From: Amycolatopsis mediterranei
Lineage (GTDB): Bacteria; Actinomycetota; Actinomycetes; Mycobacteriales; Pseudonocardiaceae
DNA length: 64,000 bases
Assembly: GCF_026017845.1 (NCBI RefSeq)
Contig: NZ_CP100416.1
Location: 9,112,334 to 9,176,333, forward strand
Direction: 5' to 3'
Position 1 is the first letter of the stretch. Each line of letters begins with the position of its first letter. The notes below the pieces were generated by a model. That model had not been told where the DNA came from, did no database searches, and saw only the letters and a list, made by a program, of their open reading frames with translations. The translations under genes and the position numbers were made by a program. Positions 17,942-26,142 of this stretch are shown here, in pieces.

Positions 17942-18628
17942 TCAGCCGAGCCGGATCACGCCGTAGTCGAAGCCTTTCCGCCGGTAGACCACGCTGGGCC
18001 GGCCCGCGTCGGAGTCGTTGAAGAGGTAGAAGTCGTGGCCGACCAGTTCCATCTCGTAGAGAGCCTGGTCCACCGTCATGGGGTCGGCGGTGTGCTGCTT
18101 CTCGCGGACGACGCGGCCGGGCTGGTGACCCAGGTCGTCGTCGGCCCAGCTCTGCTGCTGGGGCAGGTGGAATTCTTCGGCACTCGCGAAGCCGTTCGGC
18201 TGAGGTTCGGCTTCGGGTGCGTCCAACACCGCGGTACGCGCGGCGGGACTGGCTGCGGCAGGGGATCCACCACCCGGCAGTGCCGAGGTCGCTTCGGCGA
18301 CCGATTCCGGACGGCTGCGGCCGTAGTGCACGCGCCGCCGGTCGTGCGTCCTCCGCAGCCGGTTTTCCAGCTTGGTGACTGCGGAATCGAGCGCCGCGTA
18401 GAAGTCGGCGGCACACGCTTCAGCGCGTACGGCCGGGCCTCGCCCCTTTCCGGTGATTTCGACGCGCTGGCAACTCTTGGCCTGGCGCCGGTTGGGTTCG
18501 TGGAACAGTTCCACGTCGTACCGGATGACTTTCCTGTCGTAGCGCTCGAGGCGGGCCAGCTTTTCGCTGACAAGTGCCCGATAGTGGTCGGGCACCTCCA
18601 CGTTGCGGCCCTTAACGACGATGTCCAT
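17942..18628 (-). CDS. hpf: Long-form ribosome hibernation promoting factor
   Basis: 228 residues from the ATG of MDIVVKGRNVEVPDHYRALV, with GGGAGG at ideal spacing. The N-terminal S30AE/YfiA fold binds the 30S decoding centre. A low-complexity Ala/Gly/Pro linker (about 115-165) leads to the C-terminal dimerisation domain (KQHTADPMTVDQALYEMELV ... RRKGFDYGVIRLG) that pairs two 70S ribosomes into inactive 100S. Same order secA-hpf-comF as mycobacteria. The leader is about 170 nt and contains a possible 8-codon reading frame and a hairpin. Confidence 0.95.
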   Translation of the reverse strand: MDIVVKGRNVEVPDHYRALVSEKLARLERYDRKVIRYDVELFHEPNRRQAKSCQRVEITGKGRGPAVRAEACAADFYAALDSAVTKLENRLRRTHDRRRVHYGRSRPESVAEATSALPGGGSPAAASPAARTAVLDAPEAEPQPNGFASAEEFHLPQQQSWADDDLGHQPGRVVREKQHTADPMTVDQALYEMELVGHDFYLFNDSDAGRPSVVYRRKGFDYGVIRLG

Positions 18629-18663
18629 ACACGACCTCCCTCGCTGAGATGACTGCGAGCTGA

Positions 18664-18675
18664 TGTGTTCACACA
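18664..18675. promoter_or_regulatory. Palindrome TGTGTTCACACA in the hpf leader
   Basis: TGTGT-TC-ACACA, a perfect 12-bp palindrome 36 bp upstream of the hpf start codon. It could be an operator or, in RNA, a short hairpin. A second hairpin, AGCCCG / CGGGCT, lies at 18700-18716. Confidence 0.4.
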
Positions 18676-18771
18676 CGGCGCCGGTATTGCGGGGACGTGA
18701 GCCCGGATCGCGGGCTGAGAAGGAACTCGGAAACGGTGGACGACGTCTCGTTCCGGTGACCGAGCGCGGAC

Positions 18772-18798
18772 TCAGCGCACCTCCGGCGCCAGGGACAT
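18772..18798 (-). CDS. Possible 8-residue leader peptide upstream of hpf
   Basis: ATG TCC CTG GCG CCG GAG GTG CGC TGA encodes MSLAPEVR. The ATG is preceded by GGGAGGTGA at a good distance, one of the strongest ribosome-binding sites in the region, and there is no other gene for it to serve. It ends 143 bp before hpf on the same strand. It may be a regulatory upstream reading frame. No homologue is known to me, and chance cannot be excluded. Confidence 0.35.
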   Translation of the reverse strand: MSLAPEVR

Positions 18799-19535
18799 GG
18801 GCTCGTCACCTCCCTGCCTGCGGGGATTGCTGATTGCGGAGCACGTTAGCTTCCCCACGCCCGTTACAACAGCCCCCGAGCCGGGGGATGTCAGGGGATG
18901 GGACTCGGTCACCCCGCGCAGTGATCGCGAAGTGGGCACCGCAAAACACCCGCTGGTCGGACGCGGCGCGGTGACCGTGCTTTCACACGGACGGCGCATC
19001 GCTGCCTGCTGGTGGACGCCGAGGGTGACAGCCCGGTCTCCCGCAGCCGCCACTCCGGTGGAGTGGTGTGGCGGCCGAGTGATCGTGATCGACACCCTCA
19101 TGCCCGGACAACGGGCGCCGGTCCGCTCGCGTTCCCGCCGACTGTCACTCGTGTAGGTGATGCGAGGTTCACCCGAGCGCGAGAAGTGCTTCCCGGTGCG
19201 GCTTTTTTCCGCTTGAGCTGGGGAGAAGTTGGTTGCGGAGCGGGTCGCGGGCGTGAGTTCGAGGTGAGCTGCGGAACCGGTACCACGGTTGTTTCCGGCG
19301 TGTTGCGGGGTTTGTTTCCGGTGAGTTCCGAGGGTTGTTTCCGGCGTTCTCCCGGGTTCGACGGCCAGGACCTGACCGACCCGGACGAGGCCGCCGCAGG
19401 TCGGCCGGGAGCGCCGGGCTGAACGGGCCGCGCCTCGACCTTCGGTTTGCTTTGCCGACGTGCGCGCTTTCCCAGGAAGGTCCACAGTGGTGCCCATGGG
19501 TCGGTTTTCAGCGCACGGCGGCGAGCCCGGCCGGT
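18799..19535. other. 737-bp non-coding stretch between hpf leader and comF
   Basis: No reading frame here has a convincing ribosome-binding site or family match. The hpf-proximal part should carry its promoter; on the minus strand a GCTAACGTG word near 18843 could be a -10 region, and a CCCCCGAGCCGGGGG hairpin lies near 18871. The comF-proximal part contains a triple TTGTTTCCGG repeat. Otherwise nothing recognisable. Confidence 0.5.
19287..19346. repeat. Three direct repeats of TTGTTTCCGG at 23-24 bp spacing
   Basis: TTGTTTCCGG begins at 19288, 19311 and 19335, with further similarity on each side (GG before, YG after). On the minus strand it reads CCGGAAACAA. The spacing is about two helical turns plus two to three bases. 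It lies downstream of comF in the hpf upstream region. Possible operator array. Confidence 0.5.
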
Positions 19536-20486
19536 TCAGCCGGCTGCCAGCAGGGTCAGGACGGCGGAGACCGTAACTCCCGCCGCCGCAAGGGCTCTGG
19601 TGCAGGCGGCCGCCGTGGCCCCGGTGGTGATCACGTCGTCCAGGACCACGATGCTGCATCCCGGCGGCGGCCGCCCGGCCTCCCGGAACCGCAGGCGGCC
19701 GGCCAGGTTGGCCATGCGCTGCTCGCGGCTCAAGCCGACGGCATCGCGGGCTGCACCCGCCAGCTCCAACGCCGGCGCGACGACGACTTCCACGCCCCGC
19801 GCCGCAAGGACGCTCGCCGCGGCGTGGGCCAGGCGCTCCACGTGCGGGCCCCCTCGCACCCGTGCCGCCGAAGGCCGGCTCGGGGCCGGGACCAGGCAGA
19901 TCGCCCGGGCCGGCGGTGCCGCCGGGTTCGGGGGTGCGGCGCGCGCCGAGGCCGGATCGGCCCCGCCTGAGGGAGGCGTCGGAGCAGGATGAGCGCCGCC
20001 CGGTCGCCCCGGACCGGCACCCGGCCAGGTCGAAGCTCCACCGGCCCCAGCCGGACGAGCACCCGGCCAAGTCGAAGCTCCCCTGAACCCAGCAGGACCG
20101 CCACCCGACCAAGTCGGAACTCCACCGGCCCCAACCGAGACCGCACCCGACCGAGCCGAAGCTCCCCCGAACCCCGCCGAAGCCTTACCCGATCCCCCAG
20201 GCGCGGCCTGCCCCAACGGCAGCACCGCCACCGCCTCCGCCACGGCCCGCCCCAACGACGGCGCCAGGTCACGACGGCCGCGCTCCTTGTACGCGATCAA
20301 CAGCTTCCGGCCCACCCCGCGGTACCCGGCCAGGGCGAACACCCGCACCAACCCCGCCGTGGGCGCGCGCACCAGTTCCCGCGCCGCGCCCCACACGTCC
20401 TCGCAGCGGGCGCAGCACGGCTCGCCCCGGGCTCCGCACGCGGCGCAGCGGCTGGGGATCAGCAGATCGAGCAGTCTCTTCAGCAC
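19536..20486 (-). CDS. ComF-family phosphoribosyltransferase-like protein with a long low-complexity insert
   Basis: 316 residues from the GTG of MLKRLLDLLIPSRCAACG. An N-terminal zinc finger (C-x2-C ... CCARC) precedes a type I PRTase domain with the signature IVVLDDVITTGAT. ComF proteins support DNA uptake in competent bacteria; the role in actinobacteria is unclear. The family is usually about 220-240 residues. Here about 80 Gly/Ala/Pro/Ser-rich residues (roughly 95-175) with imperfect GGASTWPGA-type repeats split the PRTase domain. The flanking sequence is intact, so the gene is probably functional with an expanded loop. Confidence 0.88.
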   Translation of the reverse strand: MLKRLLDLLIPSRCAACGARGEPCCARCEDVWGAARELVRAPTAGLVRVFALAGYRGVGRKLLIAYKERGRRDLAPSLGRAVAEAVAVLPLGQAAPGGSGKASAGFGGASARSGAVSVGAGGVPTWSGGGPAGFRGASTWPGARPAGAGGASTWPGAGPGRPGGAHPAPTPPSGGADPASARAAPPNPAAPPARAICLVPAPSRPSAARVRGGPHVERLAHAAASVLAARGVEVVVAPALELAGAARDAVGLSREQRMANLAGRLRFREAGRPPPGCSIVVLDDVITTGATAAACTRALAAAGVTVSAVLTLLAAG

Positions 20487-20554
20487 ACCGACAGTGTCCC
20501 GACAGGCACCGACAGTTTCGAACGCTCGGACGTCACCCACCCGAGTGAAAAAGA

Positions 20555-22291
20555 TCAGCCCGGGTAGAAGGGGTCCGCGTCCTTCATCGTGTGGTTCTGC
20601 GGCCGCCACACCTCGCCCAGCACCGACGCGGTCCACAGGCCGTTGGCGTCCGCGACGACGATCGGGCGGCCCGGGGCCGCCGTCACGCCGTGGACCGTCG
20701 GGGTCAGGTTGCTGCTGTTGAACGCGTCCATGCGCTGGCCGTCCACCGTCACCTTGACCACCGGCTGTGACGGCGACTTCGTCACCGCCACCAGGCTGTC
20801 CGGAGCGACCCAGTCGACGTCGACGACGTCCTCGAGGTCGTGCGGCTGAAGGTGGCGTGGTTCGCGCAGGGACACCGAGTCGCCGATGACGACCACCGAT
20901 GCCACCCACAGCTGGCCCTTGATCACCGCCGCGACGCGGGCGCCGTCGCGGGAAAACCGGAGTTCTGTGAGGTCGCCCTGCTGGGTCAGGTCCGTGGCGT
21001 TGACGCTCAGCGCCGTCCACTGGCCGTTCTGGTCGAGCACCATCCGGCCCACCGACGGCCCGTCGACCACCGTCCACAGCTCGCCGGTGCCGGGGCGCCA
21101 CGTCGGGCGGGTCAGGGAGCTGCCGCCGAGGGTGGTCAGCGCCAGGTCGCGGCCGAGGTCGCCGATCCGCAGGCGCACGCCGCCGCCGTTGCGCTCCACC
21201 ACCGCCAGGCGCTTGCCGTCGATCGACTGGGCCGCGCTCACGACGTCGTACCCGCCGTTGCCCGCGGGGCCCGGCACCGGGGCGCCGTCGCCGAGGGAGC
21301 GGACCCGGCCGCCGACCGTCATCAAGCCCGGCAGCTGCAAGCTGATCGACAGCGACGCGCCGTACGCGGGCAGGTCGTTCTGCCGCCAGTCCGGGTGGTT
21401 CGGCACGAGCGGGGCGCCGTCACCGAGGATGCGGATCCGGGCCGACGTGACGTACTGCAGGGACAGCACGATCTGCGCCGCGATCAGGTTCCGGATGTCG
21501 TCGGGCACCCCGGAGAGCCCGGTCAGCGGCACCACCAGCGTCCCGTCGTCGAGGCTCTTGACGTTCGTGTCGATCTCGATGGGTTCGCCGAGCAGGTTCT
21601 TCACCGCGCCGGCCAGGCTCGTCGACGGCCCGCTGACCAGCAGGTCCATCACCCGGCCCGGCAACCCCGACTGCGGCTTCGCGAGGACGTAGCGCCGGTC
21701 GGGGACGAAGGTGGCCGACGACTCCGAGTAGAAGCTCACCGGCACCGGCGTGTAGTTCTCGCTGAAGTCGGACTCGGTCGCGTACAGGTCGGCCGGCGGG
21801 TCGACGATCCGCCACTGGCCGTTCGCCTGCTTGCGCACCTTCACCTGCAGCAGCGCCGAGCTGTAGTCCGGCACGAACGCGCTGTTCTGGTCCAGCGTGC
21901 CGATGTCGATCCCGCGGACGTTGACGACCTGCGTGTTCGGGTCCGGCGGCGGGCCGGTGTCGTAGACCGTGCCGAAAGTGTCCTGGATGATCGTCAAGCT
22001 GCGGCTCGGCCGCCAGGCCGCCCGGCCCTGCTCGTCCAGGTACGCGCGGGCGGCGGCGTTGTTCTGCCCCTGCTTGAGCGTTGCCCCGACGAAGGCGCGG
22101 ACCAGCGACAGCGGGTCGATGCCCGGCGGCGGATCCGGCACCACGTCCCCGGAGTTCTGGCCCTGCCGCTCGCCGGACACCACCTGGGGCTGCGATTCCA
22201 GCGGCACGTTCGCGCAGCCCGCGAGCAGCACCGCGCACAGGACCGAAAGCAGGAGCTTCGCCCCGGCGCCCCGGAGAGCGTGTGGTTTCAC
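20555..22291 (-). CDS. lpqB: Lipoprotein LpqB, partner of MtrB
   Basis: 578 residues. Lipoprotein signal with the lipobox LLAGC, cysteine C26; then a GerMN domain (about residues 60-330) and a C-terminal beta-propeller-like half ending KDADPFYPG. LpqB sits on the outer face of the membrane and binds the extracellular part of MtrB, tuning MtrA phosphorylation. Its GTG overlaps the mtrB stop by four bases (GTGA). The mtrA-mtrB-lpqB order is a hallmark of actinobacteria. Confidence 0.96.
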   Translation of the reverse strand: MKPHALRGAGAKLLLSVLCAVLLAGCANVPLESQPQVVSGERQGQNSGDVVPDPPPGIDPLSLVRAFVGATLKQGQNNAAARAYLDEQGRAAWRPSRSLTIIQDTFGTVYDTGPPPDPNTQVVNVRGIDIGTLDQNSAFVPDYSSALLQVKVRKQANGQWRIVDPPADLYATESDFSENYTPVPVSFYSESSATFVPDRRYVLAKPQSGLPGRVMDLLVSGPSTSLAGAVKNLLGEPIEIDTNVKSLDDGTLVVPLTGLSGVPDDIRNLIAAQIVLSLQYVTSARIRILGDGAPLVPNHPDWRQNDLPAYGASLSISLQLPGLMTVGGRVRSLGDGAPVPGPAGNGGYDVVSAAQSIDGKRLAVVERNGGGVRLRIGDLGRDLALTTLGGSSLTRPTWRPGTGELWTVVDGPSVGRMVLDQNGQWTALSVNATDLTQQGDLTELRFSRDGARVAAVIKGQLWVASVVVIGDSVSLREPRHLQPHDLEDVVDVDWVAPDSLVAVTKSPSQPVVKVTVDGQRMDAFNSSNLTPTVHGVTAAPGRPIVVADANGLWTASVLGEVWRPQNHTMKDADPFYPG

Positions 22292-24012
22292 TGACCGATT
22301 CCCTCACGTTCGGCGAAGATCGCCTCCGGCGCCGGCGTGACGTCGATGACCCCGAGCGGCACCTCGGTGGCGAACCGGTCGGGCGGCGGCAGGACCAGCG
22401 GCGAGTCCCCGGCGGGCACGTCCTGGCGACGCGGCAGCAGGAGCCGGAAGCAAGCGCCGTTGCCGGGCTCGCCCCACGCGTCGAGCTCGCCACCGTGCAG
22501 ACGCGCGTCCTCCTGGCTGATCGCCAGGCCCAGCCCCGTCCCGCCGGTGCGGCGGTTGCGCGACGGGTCGGCGCGCCAGAACCGGTTGAACACCAGGTCC
22601 GCTTCGCCGGGCCGCAGGCCGACGCCGTGGTCCCGGACCGTGATGGCGACGGCGGTGTCGTTCGCCCCGACCGTCAGCACCACCGGCTTGCCCTCGCTGT
22701 GGTCGACGGCGTTGGCGAGCAGGTTGCGCAGGATCCGCTCGACGCGCCGGGCGTCGACCTCGGCGATCACCTCTTCGCCGGGCAGCACGAGCTCGACCGA
22801 GCTGCCCGCGTTGCCGGCGATCACCCGCACCTGCTCGACCGCGCGGGTGGCGATCGGGCGGACGTCGATGTACTCCGCGGACAGCTCCTCCACACCGGCG
22901 TCGAGCCTGCTGATCTCCAGCAGGTCGCCGAGCAGCGCCTCGAACCGGTCGAGCTCGTCGACCAGCAGTTCCGTCGAGCGCGCGAGGCCGGCCGGGAACT
23001 GCTCGCGGGACGCGTGCAGCACGTCGGCGGCCATCCGGACAGTGGTCAGCGGGGTGCGCAGCTCGTGCGAGACGTCGGAGGTGAACCGGCGCTGCAGGCC
23101 GCCGAACTCCTCGAGCTGGCGGATCTGGCGCTGGATGCTCGCGGCCATCCCGTTGTAGGACACCGCGAGCTTCGCCAGGTCGTCTTCGCCGAGCACGGCG
23201 AGCCGCTGGTCGAGGTCGCCGCCGGCGAACTGCTCGGCCGCCGCGGCGGCCTGCCGGACCGGCCGGACCACCTGCCGCGTCACCAGGTTCGTGATGCCCG
23301 CCAGCAGGAGCAACAGCACCAGCCCGCCGACCAGCAGCGTGTTCTGCACCGTCGAGACGGTGTTCTGTTCGGTCGTCAGCGGGAACAGCAAGTACAGCTG
23401 GAGCGGGGTGGCCACGGTGCTCAGCGGCGTCCCGACGATCAAGTACGTCGTGCGGCCGCCGGCGGCCTCGGGGACGGTGTGCTCGAGGAAGCTCATCTGA
23501 TCGGCTTCGACGAACTGGCGCAGCCGCGGCGGCACGTTGCCGTACGGGCCCGCGAACGACGGGTTGGAGCCGGACTGGTCGTGACCGCCGCTGGCGAGCA
23601 CCGGGACGAACGTGCCCGCCGCCGACCCGGCCGCGTCCTGGCTGGTCGGCGTGATCGCGATCTTCTTCAGCGCGTTCTCGAGCCGGTTCGTCAGCGCTTC
23701 GTCGTTTTCGGAGCCGAGACCGACGAGCTCACCGGCGGCCGTCTCCGCCGCCGCGCGGGTCTGCGCGATCGCCGCCGTGCGCTTGGTGTCCAGCAGCCGT
23801 TCGGTGATCTGGTTCTGCAGCACCATGCCCAGCACGAAGACCACGGCCGAGGACAGCGCGAGCGTCGAGACGGTGACGCGGAACTGCAGCGAGTGCTTCC
23901 ACAGCTCGTTGAACGCGACCGCGCGGCGGCGCGCGAAAACGACGACACGCCGCACCAGGCGTGCCGTCGAACGCGCGAACGCCGGGAGCCGTCTGCCGTC
24001 CGCGAGGGTCAT
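22288..24012 (-). CDS. mtrB: Sensor histidine kinase MtrB
   Basis: 574 residues. Two transmembrane helices (about 45-65 and 235-255) flank a roughly 170-residue extracellular sensor region. Then HAMP, the HisKA box DVSHELRTPLTTV with the phosphoacceptor histidine, and HATPase motifs NLLANAVDHS, DHGVGL and GTGLGLAI. MtrB phosphorylates MtrA and links cell division, peptidoglycan and osmotic responses. It starts 7 bp after mtrA and overlaps lpqB by four bases, so the three genes form a tight operon. Confidence 0.97.
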   Translation of the reverse strand: MTLADGRRLPAFARSTARLVRRVVVFARRRAVAFNELWKHSLQFRVTVSTLALSSAVVFVLGMVLQNQITERLLDTKRTAAIAQTRAAAETAAGELVGLGSENDEALTNRLENALKKIAITPTSQDAAGSAAGTFVPVLASGGHDQSGSNPSFAGPYGNVPPRLRQFVEADQMSFLEHTVPEAAGGRTTYLIVGTPLSTVATPLQLYLLFPLTTEQNTVSTVQNTLLVGGLVLLLLLAGITNLVTRQVVRPVRQAAAAAEQFAGGDLDQRLAVLGEDDLAKLAVSYNGMAASIQRQIRQLEEFGGLQRRFTSDVSHELRTPLTTVRMAADVLHASREQFPAGLARSTELLVDELDRFEALLGDLLEISRLDAGVEELSAEYIDVRPIATRAVEQVRVIAGNAGSSVELVLPGEEVIAEVDARRVERILRNLLANAVDHSEGKPVVLTVGANDTAVAITVRDHGVGLRPGEADLVFNRFWRADPSRNRRTGGTGLGLAISQEDARLHGGELDAWGEPGNGACFRLLLPRRQDVPAGDSPLVLPPPDRFATEVPLGVIDVTPAPEAIFAEREGIGQ

Positions 24013-24019
24013 CGACTCA

Positions 24020-24703
24020 TCACGGCGGGCCGGCCTTGTACCCGACGCCGCGAACGGTCAACACCACCTCGGGGTGTTCCGGGTCCTTCTCCACCTTCGA
24101 GCGCAGCCGCTGGACGTGCACGTTCACCAGCCGGGTGTCGGCCGCGTGGCGGTAGCCCCACACCTGCTCGAGCAGCACCTCGCGGGTGAACACCTGGCGC
24201 GGCTTGCGGGCCAGGGCCACCAGCAGGTCGAACTCCAGCGGGGTCAGCGGGATGGCCTTGCCTTCGCGCGTGACCTCGTGGCCCGGCACGTCGATCGCCA
24301 GGTCGCCGATGGTGAGCGATTCCGCCGGCTCGGCCTCGGTGCGGCGCATGCGGGCCCGGACCCGCGCGACCAGCTCCTTCGGCTTGAACGGCTTGACGAC
24401 GTAGTCGTCGGCGCCGGACTCCAGGCCGAGGACTATGTCGACGGTGTCGCTCTTGGCGGTGAGCATGACGATCGGCACCCCGGACTCGGCGCGGATCGCC
24501 TTGCAGACGTCGATCCCGTTCATCCCGGGCAGCATCAGGTCGAGCAGGACGAGGTCGGGTTTCAGCTCACGCAGCGCGGGAAGCGCGCGTGAGCCGTCGG
24601 CGACCACCGCCGTGTCGAACCCCTCCCCACGGAGCACGATGGTGAGCATCTCCGCGAGGGCGGGGTCGTCGTCGACCACGAGAACACGTGCCTTCATGTC
24701 CAC
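24020..24703 (-). CDS. mtrA: Response regulator MtrA (OmpR family)
   Basis: 227 residues. Receiver domain with the acid pocket VVDDD, phosphoacceptor D55 in VLLDLMLPG and conserved K in VVKPFKP. The C-terminal winged helix ends VRGVGYKAGPP, nearly identical to mycobacterial MtrA. It controls cell-wall and division genes and binds near dnaA/oriC in mycobacteria. The GTG at 24703 reproduces the MD(T)M family start; the ATG at 24697 is an alternative. In M. tuberculosis tmk lies directly upstream; here a 5-kb accessory block separates them. Confidence 0.97.
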   Translation of the reverse strand: MDMKARVLVVDDDPALAEMLTIVLRGEGFDTAVVADGSRALPALRELKPDLVLLDLMLPGMNGIDVCKAIRAESGVPIVMLTAKSDTVDIVLGLESGADDYVVKPFKPKELVARVRARMRRTEAEPAESLTIGDLAIDVPGHEVTREGKAIPLTPLEFDLLVALARKPRQVFTREVLLEQVWGYRHAADTRLVNVHVQRLRSKVEKDPEHPEVVLTVRGVGYKAGPP

Positions 24704-24818
24704 ATATTCGCACTAGTTCCGGCGCCCGCACGCACGACCCGCGTGTTTGACCACCAGAAAGATCAAGATCGCCGGAGCGCCCTGCTCCATCCGGGTGCCG
24801 GTACCGGCAGCTTTGGAC

Positions 24819-24864
24819 GGTCCGTGAAGGCCGCGCCGGAACCCCGGTGCGGCCTCCACGGACC
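24819..24864 (-). terminator. Terminator downstream of the Rieske ferredoxin gene
   Basis: GGTCCGTG...GGCCGC paired with GCGGCC...CACGGACC, a long interrupted stem starting 12 bp after the stop codon. It separates the accessory block from the mtrA promoter region. Confidence 0.7.
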
Positions 24865-24876
24865 TGTGAGGAGGGC

Positions 24877-25191
24877 TCAGGGAACGGCCGGCACGGGCGC
24901 GTCGACGTACACGACGCCGTCGGTGACGACCACGCGGTGGGTCCGCACGGGCTCCTTCGCCGGCAGGCAGGTCGCCGCGCCGGTGCGCAGGTCGAACTGC
25001 GCGGCGTGCAGCGGGCACTCGACGAAGCAGCCTTCGAGCCAGCCGTCGGCGAGCGAAGCGTCCTGGTGCGTGCAGGTGTCGTCGACGGCGAAGAAGCCGT
25101 CGTCGGTGTGGAACACCGCGATCGGAGCGGGACCGTCGAGGCGGAGCGCTTCCCCCTGGGGCAGGTCGGCGACCGCGCAGGCTCGGATCAT
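24877..25191 (-). CDS. Rieske-type [2Fe-2S] ferredoxin
   Basis: 104 residues from the ATG of MIRACAVADLPQGEA, with GGAGG six bases before. Cluster ligands are in CTHQDASLADG and CPLHAAQFD (C-x-H ... C-x2-H). The size and layout match the electron-carrier ferredoxins of aromatic-ring and amine oxygenases (BphF/NirD type) rather than an oxygenase subunit. The GTTGC-type sites shared with the divergent iclR gene and the flavoenzyme gene at 27709 suggest these three work together. The oxygenase that would receive its electrons is not in the window. Confidence 0.88.
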   Translation of the reverse strand: MIRACAVADLPQGEALRLDGPAPIAVFHTDDGFFAVDDTCTHQDASLADGWLEGCFVECPLHAAQFDLRTGAATCLPAKEPVRTHRVVVTDGVVYVDAPVPAVP

Positions 25192-25239
25192 CGGGGCCTC
25201 CGGAGAACGACTGGCAGGGTGCCGGGACGGTACGTGAAA

Positions 25240-25365
25240 GTTGCGCATTACGAGACGATGCGCCCCGTGCGCAACAATCCGGCTTGGAGGACGTCCTCGT
25301 CAAGGGATTCGCCCACTCAGCCGATAGCAACCCCGCAAAACGGATACTGTTGCGCCATGCGAAAC
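25240..25365. promoter_or_regulatory. Divergent ferredoxin/iclR control region with GTTGC-N7-GCAAC-like sites
   Basis: Half-sites GTTGCGCA at 25240-25247, GTGCGCAAC at 25267-25275 and GTTGCGCC at 25349-25356. In the frame GTTGC-N7-GCAAC, the 25349 site gives GTTGC-N7-GAAAC. It overlaps the iclR -10 box TACTGT (25345-25350), which is seven bases before the ATG, so iclR is probably leaderless and self-repressed. IclR proteins usually bind short palindromes of this kind. Confidence 0.6.
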
Positions 25366-26142
25366 CAGGACTCGGGCAACGCAACTCAGAGCCAGGTGCA
25401 ATCGGTCGACCGGGCCATCAGCGTGCTGGAACTGCTCGCGCGCAACGGCGAAACCGGCATCACCGAGATCGCGGGCGAGCTGGGCGTCCACAAGTCGACG
25501 GCGTCGCGCCTGCTCAGCGTCCTGGAGACCAGAGGCCTGGTCGAGCAGCTCGGCGAACGCGGGAAGTACGCGATCGGCTTCGGCATCGTCCGGCTGGCGG
25601 GTGCCGCGACCGGCCGCATGGACCTCGCGAAACTGGGCCGGGCCAGCTGCCTGGTGCTCGCCGAGGAGCTGGGCGAGACGGTGAACATCGCCATCGCCGA
25701 CGACGGCGTCGCCATCAACATCAGCCAGGCTCGCGGCTCGGCCGCGATCACCACGCAGAACTGGACGGGCCAGCGGACGCCGCTGCACGCGACCTCGAGC
25801 GGCAAGGTCCTCCTGGCGTACATGGGCGAAGCCGAGCGCAAGCGGGTGCTGAAGCGGAAGCTGGAGCAGTACACCCCGCGCACGACGGTCGAGCCGGACG
25901 AGCTGATGACCGAGCTGGAACGGGTCCTCGAAGACGGGTACGCGGCCTGCTACGAAGAACTCGAACTCGGCATGCACGCCGTCGCCGTGCCGATCCACGG
26001 CCCTGGCGGGGACGTCGTCGCCGCGATGAGCGCTTCCGGGCCGTCGTACCGGCTTTCGAAGCAGCGCGTGAAGCAGATCGTGAAGCCGATGACGGAGGCG
26101 GCGGAGGAACTTTCCGCGCAGCTGGGCTACTTTCGAGACTAG
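25357..26142 (+). CDS. IclR-family transcription regulator
   Basis: 261 residues. N-terminal winged HTH (QSVDRAISVLELLARNGETG then VHKSTASRLLSVLE), then the IclR effector domain with HATSSGKVLLAYM and ELELGMHAVAVPI. There is no Shine-Dalgarno; a -10 hexamer TACTGT ends six bases before the ATG, so translation is probably leaderless. It is divergent from the Rieske ferredoxin gene. A matching operator before the flavoenzyme gene at 27709 makes that gene a likely target. Its stop codon overlaps that of the convergent WYL regulator by three bases (CTAG). Ligand unknown. Confidence 0.92.
   Translation: MRNQDSGNATQSQVQSVDRAISVLELLARNGETGITEIAGELGVHKSTASRLLSVLETRGLVEQLGERGKYAIGFGIVRLAGAATGRMDLAKLGRASCLVLAEELGETVNIAIADDGVAINISQARGSAAITTQNWTGQRTPLHATSSGKVLLAYMGEAERKRVLKRKLEQYTPRTTVEPDELMTELERVLEDGYAACYEELELGMHAVAVPIHGPGGDVVAAMSASGPSYRLSKQRVKQIVKPMTEAAEELSAQLGYFRD

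Noticed and set aside
18797..19156. 119-codon frame on the plus strand between hpf and comF
   Set aside because: No ribosome-binding site, no family resemblance, starts inside the opposite-strand leader frame and ends in repeat-rich sequence. Typical G+C-driven frame.
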